Part shown: piece by piece, positions 1 to 9,636 of the stretch
Layout: each line of letters starts with the position of its first letter
How positions within the stretch are numbered: the stretch's first letter is position 1
Source of the DNA: Saccharomonospora azurea NA-128
GTDB lineage: Bacteria > Actinomycetota > Actinomycetes > Mycobacteriales > Pseudonocardiaceae
DNA length: 64,000 bases
NCBI RefSeq assembly: GCF_000231055.2
Contig: NZ_CM001466.1
Span: forward strand, 3,408,368-3,472,367
Direction: 5' to 3'
Program-made: the position numbers and the translations under genes
Notes under the pieces: model-generated
Told to the model about the DNA's origin: nothing
Databases searched by the model: none
Seen by the model: the letters and a program-made list of their open reading frames with translations, nothing else

Positions 1-2
1 GC

Positions 3-119
3 CCGTGCCGGGGGCTCCCGGGGCCACGGGGTGTCCCGGTCGCTGCGGTGGACCCGCTGGCCGCCCTGCGGGGGGCGGGGGCCCTTGCGGTGGGCCCGGC
101 GGACGTGGAGGAGTGCTGA
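3..119 (+). CDS. C-terminal end of an unidentified protein (5' end outside window)
   Basis: The frame is open from the window edge to a TGA at 117-119 and gives about 38 residues ending in LAVGPADVEEC. About nine in ten third codon positions are G or C, as expected for a real gene here, and the composition (AAVDPLAALRGAGALAVG) is protein-like. No domain can be recognised from so short a tail. It would run in the same direction as eccB, about 160 bp upstream. The other frames of this very GC-rich stretch are also open, so the call is tentative. Confidence 0.45.
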   Translation, partial: PCRGLPGPRGVPVAAVDPLAALRGAGALAVGPADVEEC

Positions 120-280
120 CGGACATCCGCTCGATCTCTTCCCCTTGTGCCTGCAACTGAGCTGACAGCCGATCCCGGCGAGTCGCACACTAACCGGAGT
201 TGGTAGAAACCAACACCGAACGGTCCCCGTACGGCTATCCTGCGGAACCGTACCGCGAGTGGGAGAGCTGTAGGTCAAGA

Positions 281-1909
281 ATGCCGTCAACACCGACAAC
301 AAAGTCGCAAGTCCAGGCCTACCAATTCGTGCTGCGCCGCATGCAGTCCGCCTTGGTGCGCAAGGACGCCGTGATGCTGCACGACCCGATGCGCACACAC
401 TCGCGTGCCACCATCGTGGGTGTCGTGCTGAGCTGCCTGGGGATGCTCGCCTTCATCATCGTCGGCTTCTTCAAGCCCGACCCGAAGGCGCCGGACTCAG
501 GCATCGTCATCGGCGAACAGTCCGGGACCGTGTACGTGGTCGCCGGCGAGCCGAAAAAGCTGATTCCGACGTTCAACCTCGCCTCCGCGCGGCTGATCCT
601 CATGGCGCAGAACCAAGGGGAAGAGCAGGGTAACGCACAGGGCGGCGGGGCAGTGCAGGCCGTGGCGCCGGAAGTGGTGTCCGACGAACACCTCAAGGAC
701 ATCCCGAAGGGCCGACTCCAAGGCATTCCCGACGGCCCGGACCTGCTGCCTTCGGAAAGTCAGCTGATCTCGTCAAACTGGGGCGTGTGCGACCAGATCA
801 AGGTGGACTCGTCGCTGAACGACCAGGTCGCGCGCGAGAAGGCCGTGACGGAGACGACGGTCATCGCCGGGCGTAAGGTCAGCGACCTCGGTACCGAGCT
901 CGCCGAGAACCAAGCACTGCTGGTCAAGGCCGAGGATGGCAAGCACTACCTCGTGTACCGGCAGAAGACCGACGCCAACCAGCTGAACGCCAACACCGTG
1001 CGGGCAGAGGTCGACCTGAACAAGAGCGAGGTCACATCGGCGCTGCGCATCGACGACAACGATGAACGGGCGCGGCGCATCTCGACCGGGCTTCTCAACG
1101 CCATCCCGTCGGTCGGAAGTCTCGTCGCCCCGACGATCCCGCACGCGGGACAGCAGCCCAGCTTCAACGCCAACGGGCTCACGGTCGGTTCCGTCTTCAA
1201 GACGCAACTCACCGAGCGCACGGACTCCTACGTCGTGCTGCGGGAGGGCATCCAGCGAATCTCGTCGGCCGTGGCGGACATGATCCTCTACAGCGGAGGC
1301 AACAACGGCGGCACCGCAGAGACGGTGACTCCGGACGTGGTGCAGAGCATGCCGCAGATCAACCGTGGTGAGGCGGGGTACCTCCGGGATGTGGATCACT
1401 TCCCGGACACCATGCCCACCGTGCTCGACCAGTTGCAGCACCCCGTCGCCTGCCTGGGGTGGGACATCCGGGGCGAAGGCGAACAGCGCGACGCGTACAC
1501 CTCGGTGTACATCTCGAGTGTTCTGCCGGTACCTGGCGCCGAGGAAGGCAACCCGCAGTACGTGAAGATCGCAACGCCGTCGCCGGACGGTATGAAGGTC
1601 GACAACTTCTACATGCCGCCCGGATACGCGGCAGCGGTCCAGACGGCCACGACGAAGGACACCTTCTACCGCGGCGGCATCCAGCTCATCTCCGACCGGG
1701 GAGTGCGCTACGGGGTTCCCAACAAGGAGATCGCTCAGGGACTCGGGTTGACGAAGCTCGAACCCGCCCCCGATGCGATCACCGAGCTCCTGCCGTCTGG
1801 GCCGTCATTGAACCCGCAGGACGCTCAGCGGACGTACGACACCGTGCCTGTCGAGGAGCAGTCTGTTCCGGTGATCCAGCCTGAAGGACAGGCGCAGGGC
1901 GGTAACTGA
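281..1909 (+). CDS. eccB: EccB, ESX-4 type VII secretion membrane/periplasmic subunit
   Basis: EccB is a core subunit of the ESX inner-membrane complex, with one transmembrane segment and a large extracytoplasmic domain. I start at ATG 281 because MPSTPTTKSQVQAYQF is the typical EccB N-terminus; an open extension back to a TTG at 200 has no family support. The protein is 542 residues. A short cytoplasmic part ends in LVRKDAVMLHDPMRTH, followed by a hydrophobic helix (about residues 50-68, VVLSCLGMLAFIIVGFF). The rest is the exported R1-R4-type core, ending in a Gln/Gly-rich tail. It heads the locus, convergent with mycP, in the same arrangement as M. tuberculosis eccB4-mycP4-eccD4-eccC4. A strong hairpin terminator follows. 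Confidence 0.95.
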   Translation: MPSTPTTKSQVQAYQFVLRRMQSALVRKDAVMLHDPMRTHSRATIVGVVLSCLGMLAFIIVGFFKPDPKAPDSGIVIGEQSGTVYVVAGEPKKLIPTFNLASARLILMAQNQGEEQGNAQGGGAVQAVAPEVVSDEHLKDIPKGRLQGIPDGPDLLPSESQLISSNWGVCDQIKVDSSLNDQVAREKAVTETTVIAGRKVSDLGTELAENQALLVKAEDGKHYLVYRQKTDANQLNANTVRAEVDLNKSEVTSALRIDDNDERARRISTGLLNAIPSVGSLVAPTIPHAGQQPSFNANGLTVGSVFKTQLTERTDSYVVLREGIQRISSAVADMILYSGGNNGGTAETVTPDVVQSMPQINRGEAGYLRDVDHFPDTMPTVLDQLQHPVACLGWDIRGEGEQRDAYTSVYISSVLPVPGAEEGNPQYVKIATPSPDGMKVDNFYMPPGYAAAVQTATTKDTFYRGGIQLISDRGVRYGVPNKEIAQGLGLTKLEPAPDAITELLPSGPSLNPQDAQRTYDTVPVEEQSVPVIQPEGQAQGGN

Positions 1910-1933
1910 CGCGGCGGGCAGTCACAAGCACAC

Positions 1934-1974
1934 AAGCCGGGCGGTGGACTTCGAGAAGGTCCACCGCCCGGCTT
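1934..1974 (+). terminator. Rho-independent-type terminator after eccB
   Basis: A 16-bp perfect stem (AAGCCGGGCGGTGGAC pairing with its complement) closes on a short loop 25 bp after the eccB stop. It is followed by CTTAG rather than a long T-tract, which is usual in actinomycetes. Confidence 0.85.
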
Positions 1975-2021
1975 CTTAGTGTGCGTGTGTGGGTGCGCGT
2001 GGCACGCGGCAGAAGTCCCGG

Positions 2022-2045
2022 TCGCGTTTCGCCCGCAGAACGTGG
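2022..2045 (-). repeat. Palindromic repeat copy
   Basis: One copy of the GCGTTTCGCGGGC-type palindrome, in the orientation with the CCCGC centre (GCGTTTCGCCCGCAGAAC). It lies between the convergent genes eccB and mycP. Confidence 0.8.
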
Positions 2046-2110
2046 CTCGGTGAACACGGGTAAGATCCCGTCCCTTTCGTAAGACCGCAGGGACTCCCGT
2101 CACTGTGTTT

Positions 2111-2134
2111 CCGCGTTCTGCCCGCAGAACGCGG
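2111..2134 (-). repeat. Palindromic repeat copy
   Basis: Arms CCGCGTTCTG and CAGAACGCGG are perfectly complementary around CCCG, so this copy is a near-perfect palindrome. The outer flanks CACTG and CAGTG extend the pairing. Confidence 0.85.
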
Positions 2135-2240
2135 CAGTGCGAATTCTTCTCGGGTCGGCTGCCGCCGTTCTGTTGTGTGGTGGGCGCTGACTCGAAGGCG
2201 ATGCGGCTGGAGCATCCTGGTTTGGTCTGTGCGTAAACAG

Positions 2241-2300
2241 CATTCAGCCCGCTAAACGCGGGCTTCGAGAGCAAGCACGTTCAGCGGGCTAAATGCGGGA
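2241..2300. repeat. Inverted pair of variant palindromic repeats
   Basis: Two variants with the central CTAAAC/CTAAAT form (2241-2262 and 2279-2300) face each other as an inverted repeat. The first also forms a small hairpin by itself, AGCCCGC and GCGGGCT around TAAAC (2246-2264). The pair ends 18 bp from the mycP stop codon and may act as its terminator. Confidence 0.75.
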
Positions 2301-2318
2301 AGTGTGTCAGGCGGGGAG

Positions 2319-3848
2319 TCAGGGGCGGGCGGGGTCTTCTTCGTTCTTGCGGTTGCGGCGAATGGTGTGGACCACGAAGAGCGTGATTCCCAGGGCGGCG
2401 AGTGCGCCACCCGATCCCACCAGCGCCACCACGATCGGTGTCCAGTTGCGGTTCGCGGCGGGTGGCATGTCCGAGGGCAGGACTTCAGCTTTCGCCGGCG
2501 GAATGTTCTCCTCGGCGGGCACCGTGGCCGTCAACGCTGCCATGGGATCGATGACGCCGTAGCCGACGAAGTTGTCCCGGCCGCCCTTCGCTGCGGGGTG
2601 CTGCGCCGTGAACTTGATCCGGTGCATGACTCCGTGGGCGTCGAGGTCCGGGTACTTCGCACGCACAAGAGCAGCCAGGCCTGCGACGTACGGTGCGGCG
2701 AAGCTGGTGCCCTTGATCTCCTGTGCCTCACCGCCGTCGATCATCATGTTGGCCAGGCCGTCCGAACCCTGCGCGGGGTCGAGGGAAATGATCCCGGTGC
2801 CCGGTGCGGCCACGCTGACCCACGGGCCGTGCATGCTGAATTCCGCGACTCCGCCGGTGTCGTCGATGCCCGCAACGGACAAGACGTCGTCGGCGAACCA
2901 CGGCGGGGTCACGATCGTCGTCGGTTTCTCCGCCAGCGCCTGACTGTTCTGTTCGCAGTTCGTGTTGTCCGATACGTTGCCGGCCGCCGACACGACCACG
3001 GCGTCCTTGGTGTTGACCGCGTAGTCGATGGCGGCCTGCAGGGCCCGCTCGTCCGGCAACATCTCGCTACTGCCGGGACGGCAGTTGTTGATCGAGATAT
3101 TGATGACCTGGGCTCCGGCGTCGGCCGCGTGCACGATTGCCTTCGCGAGCGTCCCGAGCGTTCCCGCTCCCTCACTGCCCTGGGTGCGACTGTCCTGGGA
3201 CGGGCCTGGGTTGCTGGGTGCGCCTCCGCTGGCCGCGCCACCGTTGTCGGCCGAGTAGTTCTGGCTCGACTGCCTGATCGACAGGATCTGCACGTCAGGT
3301 GCGACGCCGATGAACCCGATGTGGTCCGGTGTGTCCGCAGCGATGATGCCCGCGACTTCGGTGCCGTGGCCGTCGCAGTCCTCGAGTCCCTTGTGCTCGC
3401 GTTTCACGTAGTCGGCGACGCCTTCGACGCCGTTCTTGAAGTACGCGTGCTTCCGGACTCCGGTGTCGATCACCGCCACCTTCACGGGCTTGCCGGTGTC
3501 GGTGGAGACGCCAACGGCACCCGTGGTGGAGCGCATGAGCGAGTGAACCTCGTCGATGCGCAGATAGCGCTGGCCCCACGGTGCGTTCTGGATCTCGTCG
3601 GTGTACTCGAGATCCTTCGTCACGCACTCGATCTTTTTCCCGTACTTCTTGTCCGGTTGACCGTCCGCCTGCGGCCGCGCGCTTGTGTCCACCGGCGGTG
3701 GCGCGGCGGCGTAGCTGCCGCTGTTGTCGGCGCCGGGCGTGTCCTCCTGCGCCAACGCGGGCACCGGTGCCAGTGCCGTCCCGGCCACGCCGATGGCGGC
3801 GGCGAGCGCCAATGCCCTGTGTTGTCTCATCGTCCGGGCCGAACGCAC
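2319..3848 (-). CDS. mycP: MycP, mycosin-type subtilisin protease of ESX-4
   Basis: Mycosins are membrane-anchored serine proteases that process substrates of, and stabilise, ESX systems. I start at GTG 3848 because GAGGGGG lies 5 bp upstream; a longer frame to 3875 would place that site inside the gene. The 509-residue protein has a signal peptide (ALALAAAIGVAGTALA, cut near PALAQE). The subtilisin triad is visible: Asp128 in VAVIDTG, His161 in DGHGTEVAGI and Ser382 in GTSFAAPYVAG, with oxyanion Asn291 in AAGN. A C-terminal membrane helix (ALVGSGGALAALGITLFVV) precedes a basic tail. It is downstream of eccD with a 37-bp gap, probably one operon. Confidence 0.95.
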   Translation of the reverse strand: MRSARTMRQHRALALAAAIGVAGTALAPVPALAQEDTPGADNSGSYAAAPPPVDTSARPQADGQPDKKYGKKIECVTKDLEYTDEIQNAPWGQRYLRIDEVHSLMRSTTGAVGVSTDTGKPVKVAVIDTGVRKHAYFKNGVEGVADYVKREHKGLEDCDGHGTEVAGIIAADTPDHIGFIGVAPDVQILSIRQSSQNYSADNGGAASGGAPSNPGPSQDSRTQGSEGAGTLGTLAKAIVHAADAGAQVINISINNCRPGSSEMLPDERALQAAIDYAVNTKDAVVVSAAGNVSDNTNCEQNSQALAEKPTTIVTPPWFADDVLSVAGIDDTGGVAEFSMHGPWVSVAAPGTGIISLDPAQGSDGLANMMIDGGEAQEIKGTSFAAPYVAGLAALVRAKYPDLDAHGVMHRIKFTAQHPAAKGGRDNFVGYGVIDPMAALTATVPAEENIPPAKAEVLPSDMPPAANRNWTPIVVALVGSGGALAALGITLFVVHTIRRNRKNEEDPARP

Positions 3849-3885
3849 GCGAACCCCCTCGAAGTCGTGCCGCATGTGGACTGGG

Positions 3886-5280
3886 TCACCCGATGTCGAG
3901 GTGGCGCAGCGTGGAGTAGAGCCCCATCACGGCGAGGGCCAGGGGAAGCACCGACGCGATGCAGGCCGCCTCGAAGATCTCCACCGCGCGCCGCATCGGC
4001 GGGGTGAACCGCTGGTTGGGGAACACCACGCCCAGCACGAGGGCACCGGCGCCGAGCAGCATGATGGTGCCGAACACCCAGAGCAGGCGCCCCTGAGCGT
4101 CCTCCATCCACATCCAGCCGAGCACGATGCCCGCGGCGGAGAAGAGGCCGGTGGTGAGCAGTGCGACGGCCTGGCTGCCGTTGGCGTAGGTGCGAGCACG
4201 CAGGAGCAGCACGAGCGTCGCGATGACCGCCGTGAGGATGCCCCAGATGTCTCCCGACGTCGCGGTGAGCATCGCGGCGATGGCGGTGACCGACCCGCTG
4301 CCGACGAGCAGGCCCGTCATGTAGTTGTGCGCCGCGCTCGTCTTGCGCTCGATGGAGGAGTAGTCGGGGTAGCCCGTGTCCTCCTTGAGTTCCTCGGCGG
4401 TGTTGGGAATGTGGGGCAGCGGCAGCTTCGCGAGCCAGATGGTGGCCCTCGGGAGCATCGAGATGCCCGCGAGTGCGACGGCGGCGGTCCCCGCCGCGAT
4501 GCCGGGTGCGGGGTGGGAGATCAGTGTGGCGACGAGGAAGGCGAGCACACCGAACACGCCTGCCGTGGCGGCGGCGATGAACACCGTGAGGCCGGCGCCC
4601 ATCAAGAGGATGCAGGCGGCGGCGACCACCACCACGAGGGCGCTGGACAACAGGAGGTTGGCCCGGATCGTCGCGTCCGGAACGATGTAGAAGCCGCTGA
4701 CGAACGCCAGAGGCAGACCACCGGCGGCGGCGATCACGACGCCGGTCGACTGGGCTTCGTAGGCCTTCACGAGAGTGGCGCCCACGGCCACGCAGGCGAT
4801 CGCGGCGACACCGGCCGTGATCGCGATGGCCAGACCGTTGCCGCCGTAGAGCGGGCCCGCGAAGAACAACGCCAACGCGGCGGTGAACAGCGCCAGTCCG
4901 CCGGCGATGTGGCCGATCCGCTGGGCGGTTTCCTTGGTCCACGGGCGGAAGCTGTCGGGTTCGGCTTCGGCGATCGCGTCGACGACGTCGTCGTACAGCG
5001 GAGGCGGCGGGTTCTCGTTCCGTTTCCGGAGTTGGAGCAGTTCGCCGTCGACGATGCCGAGCGACGCGAGTGTCCGGCTCGGATCGAGGGGAGCATCGCC
5101 CAACTTGGCCAGTGCCCAGCCGCCGTGGCGGGCGCCGCCGTCGGGGCTCACCTCTTTCGCCATCTCCAGCAACATGGGCATGAGGTCGGCCACCGCCACG
5201 TCGGCCGGAAGCGCGACATCGATGCGGGTTCGCGGCGCGACCACCGTGACCCTGCTGAAAACTGTCGTGCCCGTTGCCAC
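3886..5280 (-). CDS. eccD: EccD, ESX-4 polytopic membrane channel subunit
   Basis: EccD lines the ESX membrane complex. I start at GTG 5280, where a GGGGG-containing Shine-Dalgarno stretch sits about 8 bp upstream; the open frame continues to 5466 without support. The 464-residue protein starts with a ubiquitin-like YukD domain (about residues 1-95, [20 protein letters not shown] through GELLQLRKR). About 11 hydrophobic helices follow, from about residue 115 ([19 protein letters not shown]) to the C-terminus. It is divergent from eccC across about 220 bp that must hold both promoters, and co-directional with mycP. Confidence 0.95.
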   Translation of the reverse strand: MATGTTVFSRVTVVAPRTRIDVALPADVAVADLMPMLLEMAKEVSPDGGARHGGWALAKLGDAPLDPSRTLASLGIVDGELLQLRKRNENPPPPLYDDVVDAIAEAEPDSFRPWTKETAQRIGHIAGGLALFTAALALFFAGPLYGGNGLAIAITAGVAAIACVAVGATLVKAYEAQSTGVVIAAAGGLPLAFVSGFYIVPDATIRANLLLSSALVVVVAAACILLMGAGLTVFIAAATAGVFGVLAFLVATLISHPAPGIAAGTAAVALAGISMLPRATIWLAKLPLPHIPNTAEELKEDTGYPDYSSIERKTSAAHNYMTGLLVGSGSVTAIAAMLTATSGDIWGILTAVIATLVLLLRARTYANGSQAVALLTTGLFSAAGIVLGWMWMEDAQGRLLWVFGTIMLLGAGALVLGVVFPNQRFTPPMRRAVEIFEAACIASVLPLALAVMGLYSTLRHLDIG

Positions 5281-5503
5281 CTTTTCGCCCCCTACCTGGA
5301 GATTTCGCCGCAGGGTGTTTATACCGCGTCGCGGAAACAACCCGCCTGCGGGCCGGTAACCTTCCCGAACCGGCCCCATGGTGTCGTGATGCCGCCCTAG
5401 TATTAACGCACCCGGGCCACGTGTGGGGGCAGTTCCGGCGAAAGTGCCGGTGCGTGCTTTCCTCACGGGCCGTCAGTCGCCGAGTCGAAGAGGGGTCCTT
5501 TCG

Positions 5504-8500
5504 GTGAGCACGCTGCAGTTCAAGCGGTCGCCAAGGCTGGCTGCGCCCCGTCCACCGGGTGGCGAGGTGCACCTCGAGCCGCCACCCGAGGTCCCGAGGA
5601 CGATCCCCGGCAACATCGTCATGAAGTTGATGCCGGTGGTCATGATCGTGGCCATGCTCGGCATGGTCGTCTTCATGTTCACCGCGAGTGAGCGGACACC
5701 GAGCCCGTTCATGCTGATGATGCCGCTGATGATGATGATGTCGATGGTCGGCATGTTCGCCGGCGGCGGCAAGGGCGGTCAGCAGAAGAAGGCCGAGATG
5801 AACGAGGACCGCAAGGACTATCTGCGGTACCTCGGGCAGATGCGGGATCGCGCCCGCGAAGCGATGATCGATCAGCGGGCGTCGCTGGAATGGGTCCATC
5901 CGGATCCGGACACGCTGTGGTCGATGGCGTCCACCCGGCGCATGTGGGAACGGCGCCAGAGCGACCAGGACTTCCTGCACCTCCGGGTGGGGCGGAGCTC
6001 CCACCGGCTGGCCACCCGCCTGGTGCCTCCGCAGACGGGCCCCGTCGACGAGCTGGAACCGATCGCGACGCTGGCGCTGCGCCGGTTCGTGCGCGCACAC
6101 TCGATCGTCCCCGACCTGCCCACCCAGATCACGTTGCGCGGTTTCGCGGCCGTCGCCATGCAGGGCGACAAGACGCTCACGCGCGGTCTGACGAGAGCCA
6201 TGCTCGCGCAGCTCGTGACCTTCCACAGCCCCGACGACGTGCTCATCGGCGTCGCCACCACGGGCCGGTCCAAGGAGGAGTGGGAGTGGGCCAAGTGGTT
6301 GCCCCACGTCCAGCACCCGAGCCTGTCCGACGGCATCGGCCAGCTGCGCATGATGAGCGGCTCGCTCGCTCAGATCGAGCACTGGCTCGACGAGGAGTTG
6401 CGTGACCGCCAGCGGTTCTCCCGCAACGCCACGCCCGCTCCGGACCAGCCGCATGTCGTGATCGTGCTCGACGACGCGGAGGTCACCGGCGAGGAGCAGA
6501 TCCTCCTGGAGGAGGGGCTCGTCGGGGTCACGCTCATCGACCTGTCCGACTCGATCGGCAACCTCGCCGCTCGCCGAGGACTCCGCCTCGTCGTGGAGGA
6601 GGAACGTCTGGGTGCCCGCAGTGCCGGCGGCGTGGAGTGGTTCGGCCGTCCCGACACGCTGAGCGTCGTCGAACTGGAAGCCCTCGCTCGCAAGCTTTCG
6701 CCTTATCGCATGAGCACGGGTGCCGCGGAGGACAGCGAGGAGCAACCGCTGCTGTCGAACCCGTCGCTGCTCGAACTGCTGGGCATTCCCGGCGACCCGA
6801 TGACGTTCGACGTGCAGCAGGCATGGCGGCCCCGGCCGATTCGCGACCGCTACCGCGTGCCGTTCGGCGTCGGCGAGTACGGCCAGCCGGTGGAGCTGGA
6901 CATCAAGGAAGCGGCCATGGAGGGCATGGGCCCCCACGGTCTGTGCATCGGTGCGACCGGTTCCGGTAAGTCCGAGTTCCTCCGCACGCTCGTGCTCGGG
7001 ATGTTGGCCACGCACTCGTCGACGACGCTGAACTTCGTGCTCGTCGACTTCAAGGGTGGTGCCACGTTCCTCGGTCTGGACAAGGCGCCGCACGTCTCCG
7101 CGGTGATCACCAACCTCGCCGACGAGGTCACCCTGGTCGACCGTATGAAGGACGCCCTCGCCGGCGAGATGAACCGGCGGCAGGAGGCGTTGAAGAACGG
7201 CGGCAACTTCAAGAACGTCTGGGAGTACGAGAAGGCGCGTGAGAACGGTGCCGACCTCGACCCGCTGCCGGCGTTGTTCATCGTCGTCGACGAGTTTTCC
7301 GAGCTGCTGGCGGCGAAGCCCGACTTCATCGACCTGTTCGTCGCCATCGGACGTCTGGGCCGGTCGCTGCAGATGCACATGCTCCTCGCCTCGCAGCGCC
7401 TCGAGGAAGGCAAGCTGCGCGGGCTGGACTCGCACCTGTCCTACCGCATCGGTCTGAAGACGTTCTCCGCCGCGGAGTCGCGGGCCGCGATCGGTGTGCC
7501 CGACGCGTTCGAACTGCCGTCCGTGCCCGGTGGTGGATACCTGAAGTACGACACCTCGACCCTCGTGCGGTTCAAGGCGTCGTACGTGTCCGGCCCCTAC
7601 CGGCCCGCCGGCATCAAGACCGCTGCTCCCGGCGCGAAGGTCGTGCGCGCGGACAAGCGGCCGCAGCTGTTCGTCCCCGACTTCGTGGAGCTGCCGAAGG
7701 AACCGGAGCCGGAACCCGAGCCCGTCGAGCAGCCGCAGCAGCCGCAGTCCGAGGAAGCGGTCGAACCGAGCGAGCTCGACGTCATCGTCGGCAGGCTCGT
7801 CGGCCAGGGTCCGCCCGCCCACGAGGTGTGGCTGCCGCCGCTGAAGGAACCGAACTCGCTCGACACCCTGTTGCCGAACCTCAACCCCACCGAGGACCGG
7901 GGCCTGTCGCCGGTCGGGTTCTTCGGCAACGGTCGACTGCAGGTTCCGCTGGGCATCGTCGACCGGCCGTACGAGCAGCGTCGCGACCCGCTGTGGGCGG
8001 ACTTCGCGGGCGGTGCCGGCCACGGTGTCATCGTGGGCGGTCCCCAGTCGGGCAAGTCCACGATGCTGCGTACGTTGATCATGTCGATGGCGTTGACCCA
8101 CACGCCGGAGGAAGCGCAGTTCTACTGCATCGACCTCGGTGGTGGAACGCTCGCCGCGTTGAACGGCCTGCCGCACGTGGGTGGTGTCGCCGTCGCCCGG
8201 CGGGAGCCGGACAAGGCGCGCCGTATCGTCGCTGAGCTGACGACGTTGGTCAACGAACGGGAAGCGCGGTTCGGTGCGCTCGGCGTCGACTCGATGAACG
8301 ACTTCCGTAACCGGAAGCGGCGCGGGGACATCACGGCCGAGCAGGACCCGTTCGGCGACGCGTTCCTCGTCGTCGACGGCTGGCGGGCACTGCGCGACGA
8401 CTTCGACGAGCTGGAGCCGCAGATCACCAAGCTCGCCGTGCAGGGTCTGACCTACGGCGTGCACGTGATCATCTCGTCGAACCGCTGGGCCGACATCCGT

Positions 8501-9514
8501 CCCGCGATCAAGGACATGCTCGGCACGCGTTTCGAGCTGCGGCTCGGTGACCCGAGTGAGTCGGACATCGACCGCAGGGTGGCCGTCAACGTTCCCGCGG
8601 GGCGTCCCGGCCGGGGTCTCACGCGCGACAAGCTGCACTTCCTCAGCGGCCTTCCGAGGATCGACGGTTCCAGCAGCGACGTCGACATGGGTGACGGTGT
8701 GACGGACGCGGTGAAGAAGATCTCCGCCGCGTGGAAGGGGCGGCACGCGCCGCAGGTGCGGTTGCTGCCCGACGTCATGCCGTACGAGGAGCTGCTGCTC
8801 CAGGACAAGCACCGGGACAGCAAGCTCGTCCCGATCGGTGTCGACGAGGACGAACTCGCGCCGGTGTATCTCGACTTCAACGCCGACCCGCACTTCCTCG
8901 CTTACGCCGACGGCGAGTCGGGCAAGACGAACCTGCTGCGGCAGATCGTGCGGGGTATCACGGACCGGTACACCAAGAAGGAAGCGCTGATCATCCTGGT
9001 GGACTACCGGCGCACGATGCTGGGGTTCGTCGACGGCGACCAGCTGCTGGGCTATGCGGTGTCGGCGAACCAGCTCGACGGGATGATGAAGGAGGTCGCG
9101 CAGTCGATGGCCAAGCGGCTGCCCGGCCCCGACGTGACGCCGCAGCAGTTGAAGGACCGGTCGTGGTGGACCGGGCCGGAGCTGTTCGTCGTGGTCGACG
9201 ACTACGATCTCGTGGCAACGTCGACGAACAACCCGCTGCGCCCGCTGGCGGAGTACCTGCCGCAGGCCAAGGACGTCGGCCTCCACGTCGTGGTGGCCCG
9301 CCGCACCGGTGGTGCGGCGCGTACCGGCATGGACCCGATCATCGGCAAGTTGAAGGAACTGGCCATGCCGGGTCTGGTGATGAACGGGTCGAAGGACGAG
9401 GGGCAGCTGCTCGGCAACGTCAAGGCCGGTCCGATGCCGCCGGGACGCGGGTACTTTGTCAGTCGGAAGGTGGGCAAGAAGCTCATGCAGGTGTCGTGGA
9501 TCGCGCCGGAATGA
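5504..9514 (+). CDS. eccC: EccC, ESX-4 FtsK/SpoIIIE-type ATPase
   Basis: EccC is the ATPase motor that recognises Esx dimers. GTG 5504 has GAAGAGGGG 8 bp upstream. The 1336-residue protein has two N-terminal membrane helices (about 38-60 and 69-87, the second very Met-rich). Three ATPase domains follow with P-loops GATGSGKSE (about residue 484), GGPQSGKST (about 846) and DGESGKTN (about 1136). Acidic Walker B segments FIVVDEF, FLVVDGW and FVVVDDY are also present. A Pro/Glu linker (EPEPEPEPVEQPQQPQ) separates domains 1 and 2. All three domains are fused in one chain, as in ESX-4. A hairpin follows the stop, then the Hsp70-like gene. Confidence 0.96.
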   Translation: MSTLQFKRSPRLAAPRPPGGEVHLEPPPEVPRTIPGNIVMKLMPVVMIVAMLGMVVFMFTASERTPSPFMLMMPLMMMMSMVGMFAGGGKGGQQKKAEMNEDRKDYLRYLGQMRDRAREAMIDQRASLEWVHPDPDTLWSMASTRRMWERRQSDQDFLHLRVGRSSHRLATRLVPPQTGPVDELEPIATLALRRFVRAHSIVPDLPTQITLRGFAAVAMQGDKTLTRGLTRAMLAQLVTFHSPDDVLIGVATTGRSKEEWEWAKWLPHVQHPSLSDGIGQLRMMSGSLAQIEHWLDEELRDRQRFSRNATPAPDQPHVVIVLDDAEVTGEEQILLEEGLVGVTLIDLSDSIGNLAARRGLRLVVEEERLGARSAGGVEWFGRPDTLSVVELEALARKLSPYRMSTGAAEDSEEQPLLSNPSLLELLGIPGDPMTFDVQQAWRPRPIRDRYRVPFGVGEYGQPVELDIKEAAMEGMGPHGLCIGATGSGKSEFLRTLVLGMLATHSSTTLNFVLVDFKGGATFLGLDKAPHVSAVITNLADEVTLVDRMKDALAGEMNRRQEALKNGGNFKNVWEYEKARENGADLDPLPALFIVVDEFSELLAAKPDFIDLFVAIGRLGRSLQMHMLLASQRLEEGKLRGLDSHLSYRIGLKTFSAAESRAAIGVPDAFELPSVPGGGYLKYDTSTLVRFKASYVSGPYRPAGIKTAAPGAKVVRADKRPQLFVPDFVELPKEPEPEPEPVEQPQQPQSEEAVEPSELDVIVGRLVGQGPPAHEVWLPPLKEPNSLDTLLPNLNPTEDRGLSPVGFFGNGRLQVPLGIVDRPYEQRRDPLWADFAGGAGHGVIVGGPQSGKSTMLRTLIMSMALTHTPEEAQFYCIDLGGGTLAALNGLPHVGGVAVARREPDKARRIVAELTTLVNEREARFGALGVDSMNDFRNRKRRGDITAEQDPFGDAFLVVDGWRALRDDFDELEPQITKLAVQGLTYGVHVIISSNRWADIRPAIKDMLGTRFELRLGDPSESDIDRRVAVNVPAGRPGRGLTRDKLHFLSGLPRIDGSSSDVDMGDGVTDAVKKISAAWKGRHAPQVRLLPDVMPYEELLLQDKHRDSKLVPIGVDEDELAPVYLDFNADPHFLAYADGESGKTNLLRQIVRGITDRYTKKEALIILVDYRRTMLGFVDGDQLLGYAVSANQLDGMMKEVAQSMAKRLPGPDVTPQQLKDRSWWTGPELFVVVDDYDLVATSTNNPLRPLAEYLPQAKDVGLHVVVARRTGGAARTGMDPIIGKLKELAMPGLVMNGSKDEGQLLGNVKAGPMPPGRGYFVSRKVGKKLMQVSWIAPE

Positions 9515-9521
9515 CGACGTT

Positions 9522-9555
9522 GACGTACGGTCGCCGTGTTCGGCGGCCGTACGTC
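9522..9555 (+). terminator. Hairpin after eccC
   Basis: GACGTACGG and CCGTACGTC form the outer stem, extended inward by CGCCG and CGGCG around TGTT, starting 8 bp after the eccC stop. It has no T-tract, so it may be a partial terminator or attenuator before the co-directional downstream gene. Confidence 0.55.
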
Positions 9556-9636
9556 TCTGCGTCGTTCTGACACGACTCTCGGCGGACGGACTTCGGGCAA
9601 CTCGACGAGGTAGGGACCAGCGAGGCGGGAGCGGCT

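Larger units (their letters stand above)
1910..2318. other. Convergent intergenic region between eccB and mycP
   Basis: These 409 bp separate the stop codons of eccB (+) and mycP (-). They hold the eccB terminator and four copies of the window's palindromic repeat. I see no gene here: short open frames have no start signal or protein-like composition. Confidence 0.7.

Noticed and set aside
200-280. Longer eccB reading frame from TTG 200
   Set aside because: The EccB family starts with the MPSTPTT motif at 281; the upstream part has no conserved residues and a poor ribosome site.
2304-4007. A 567-codon plus-strand frame over mycP
   Set aside because: Complement of the mycosin gene, whose triad is on the minus strand.
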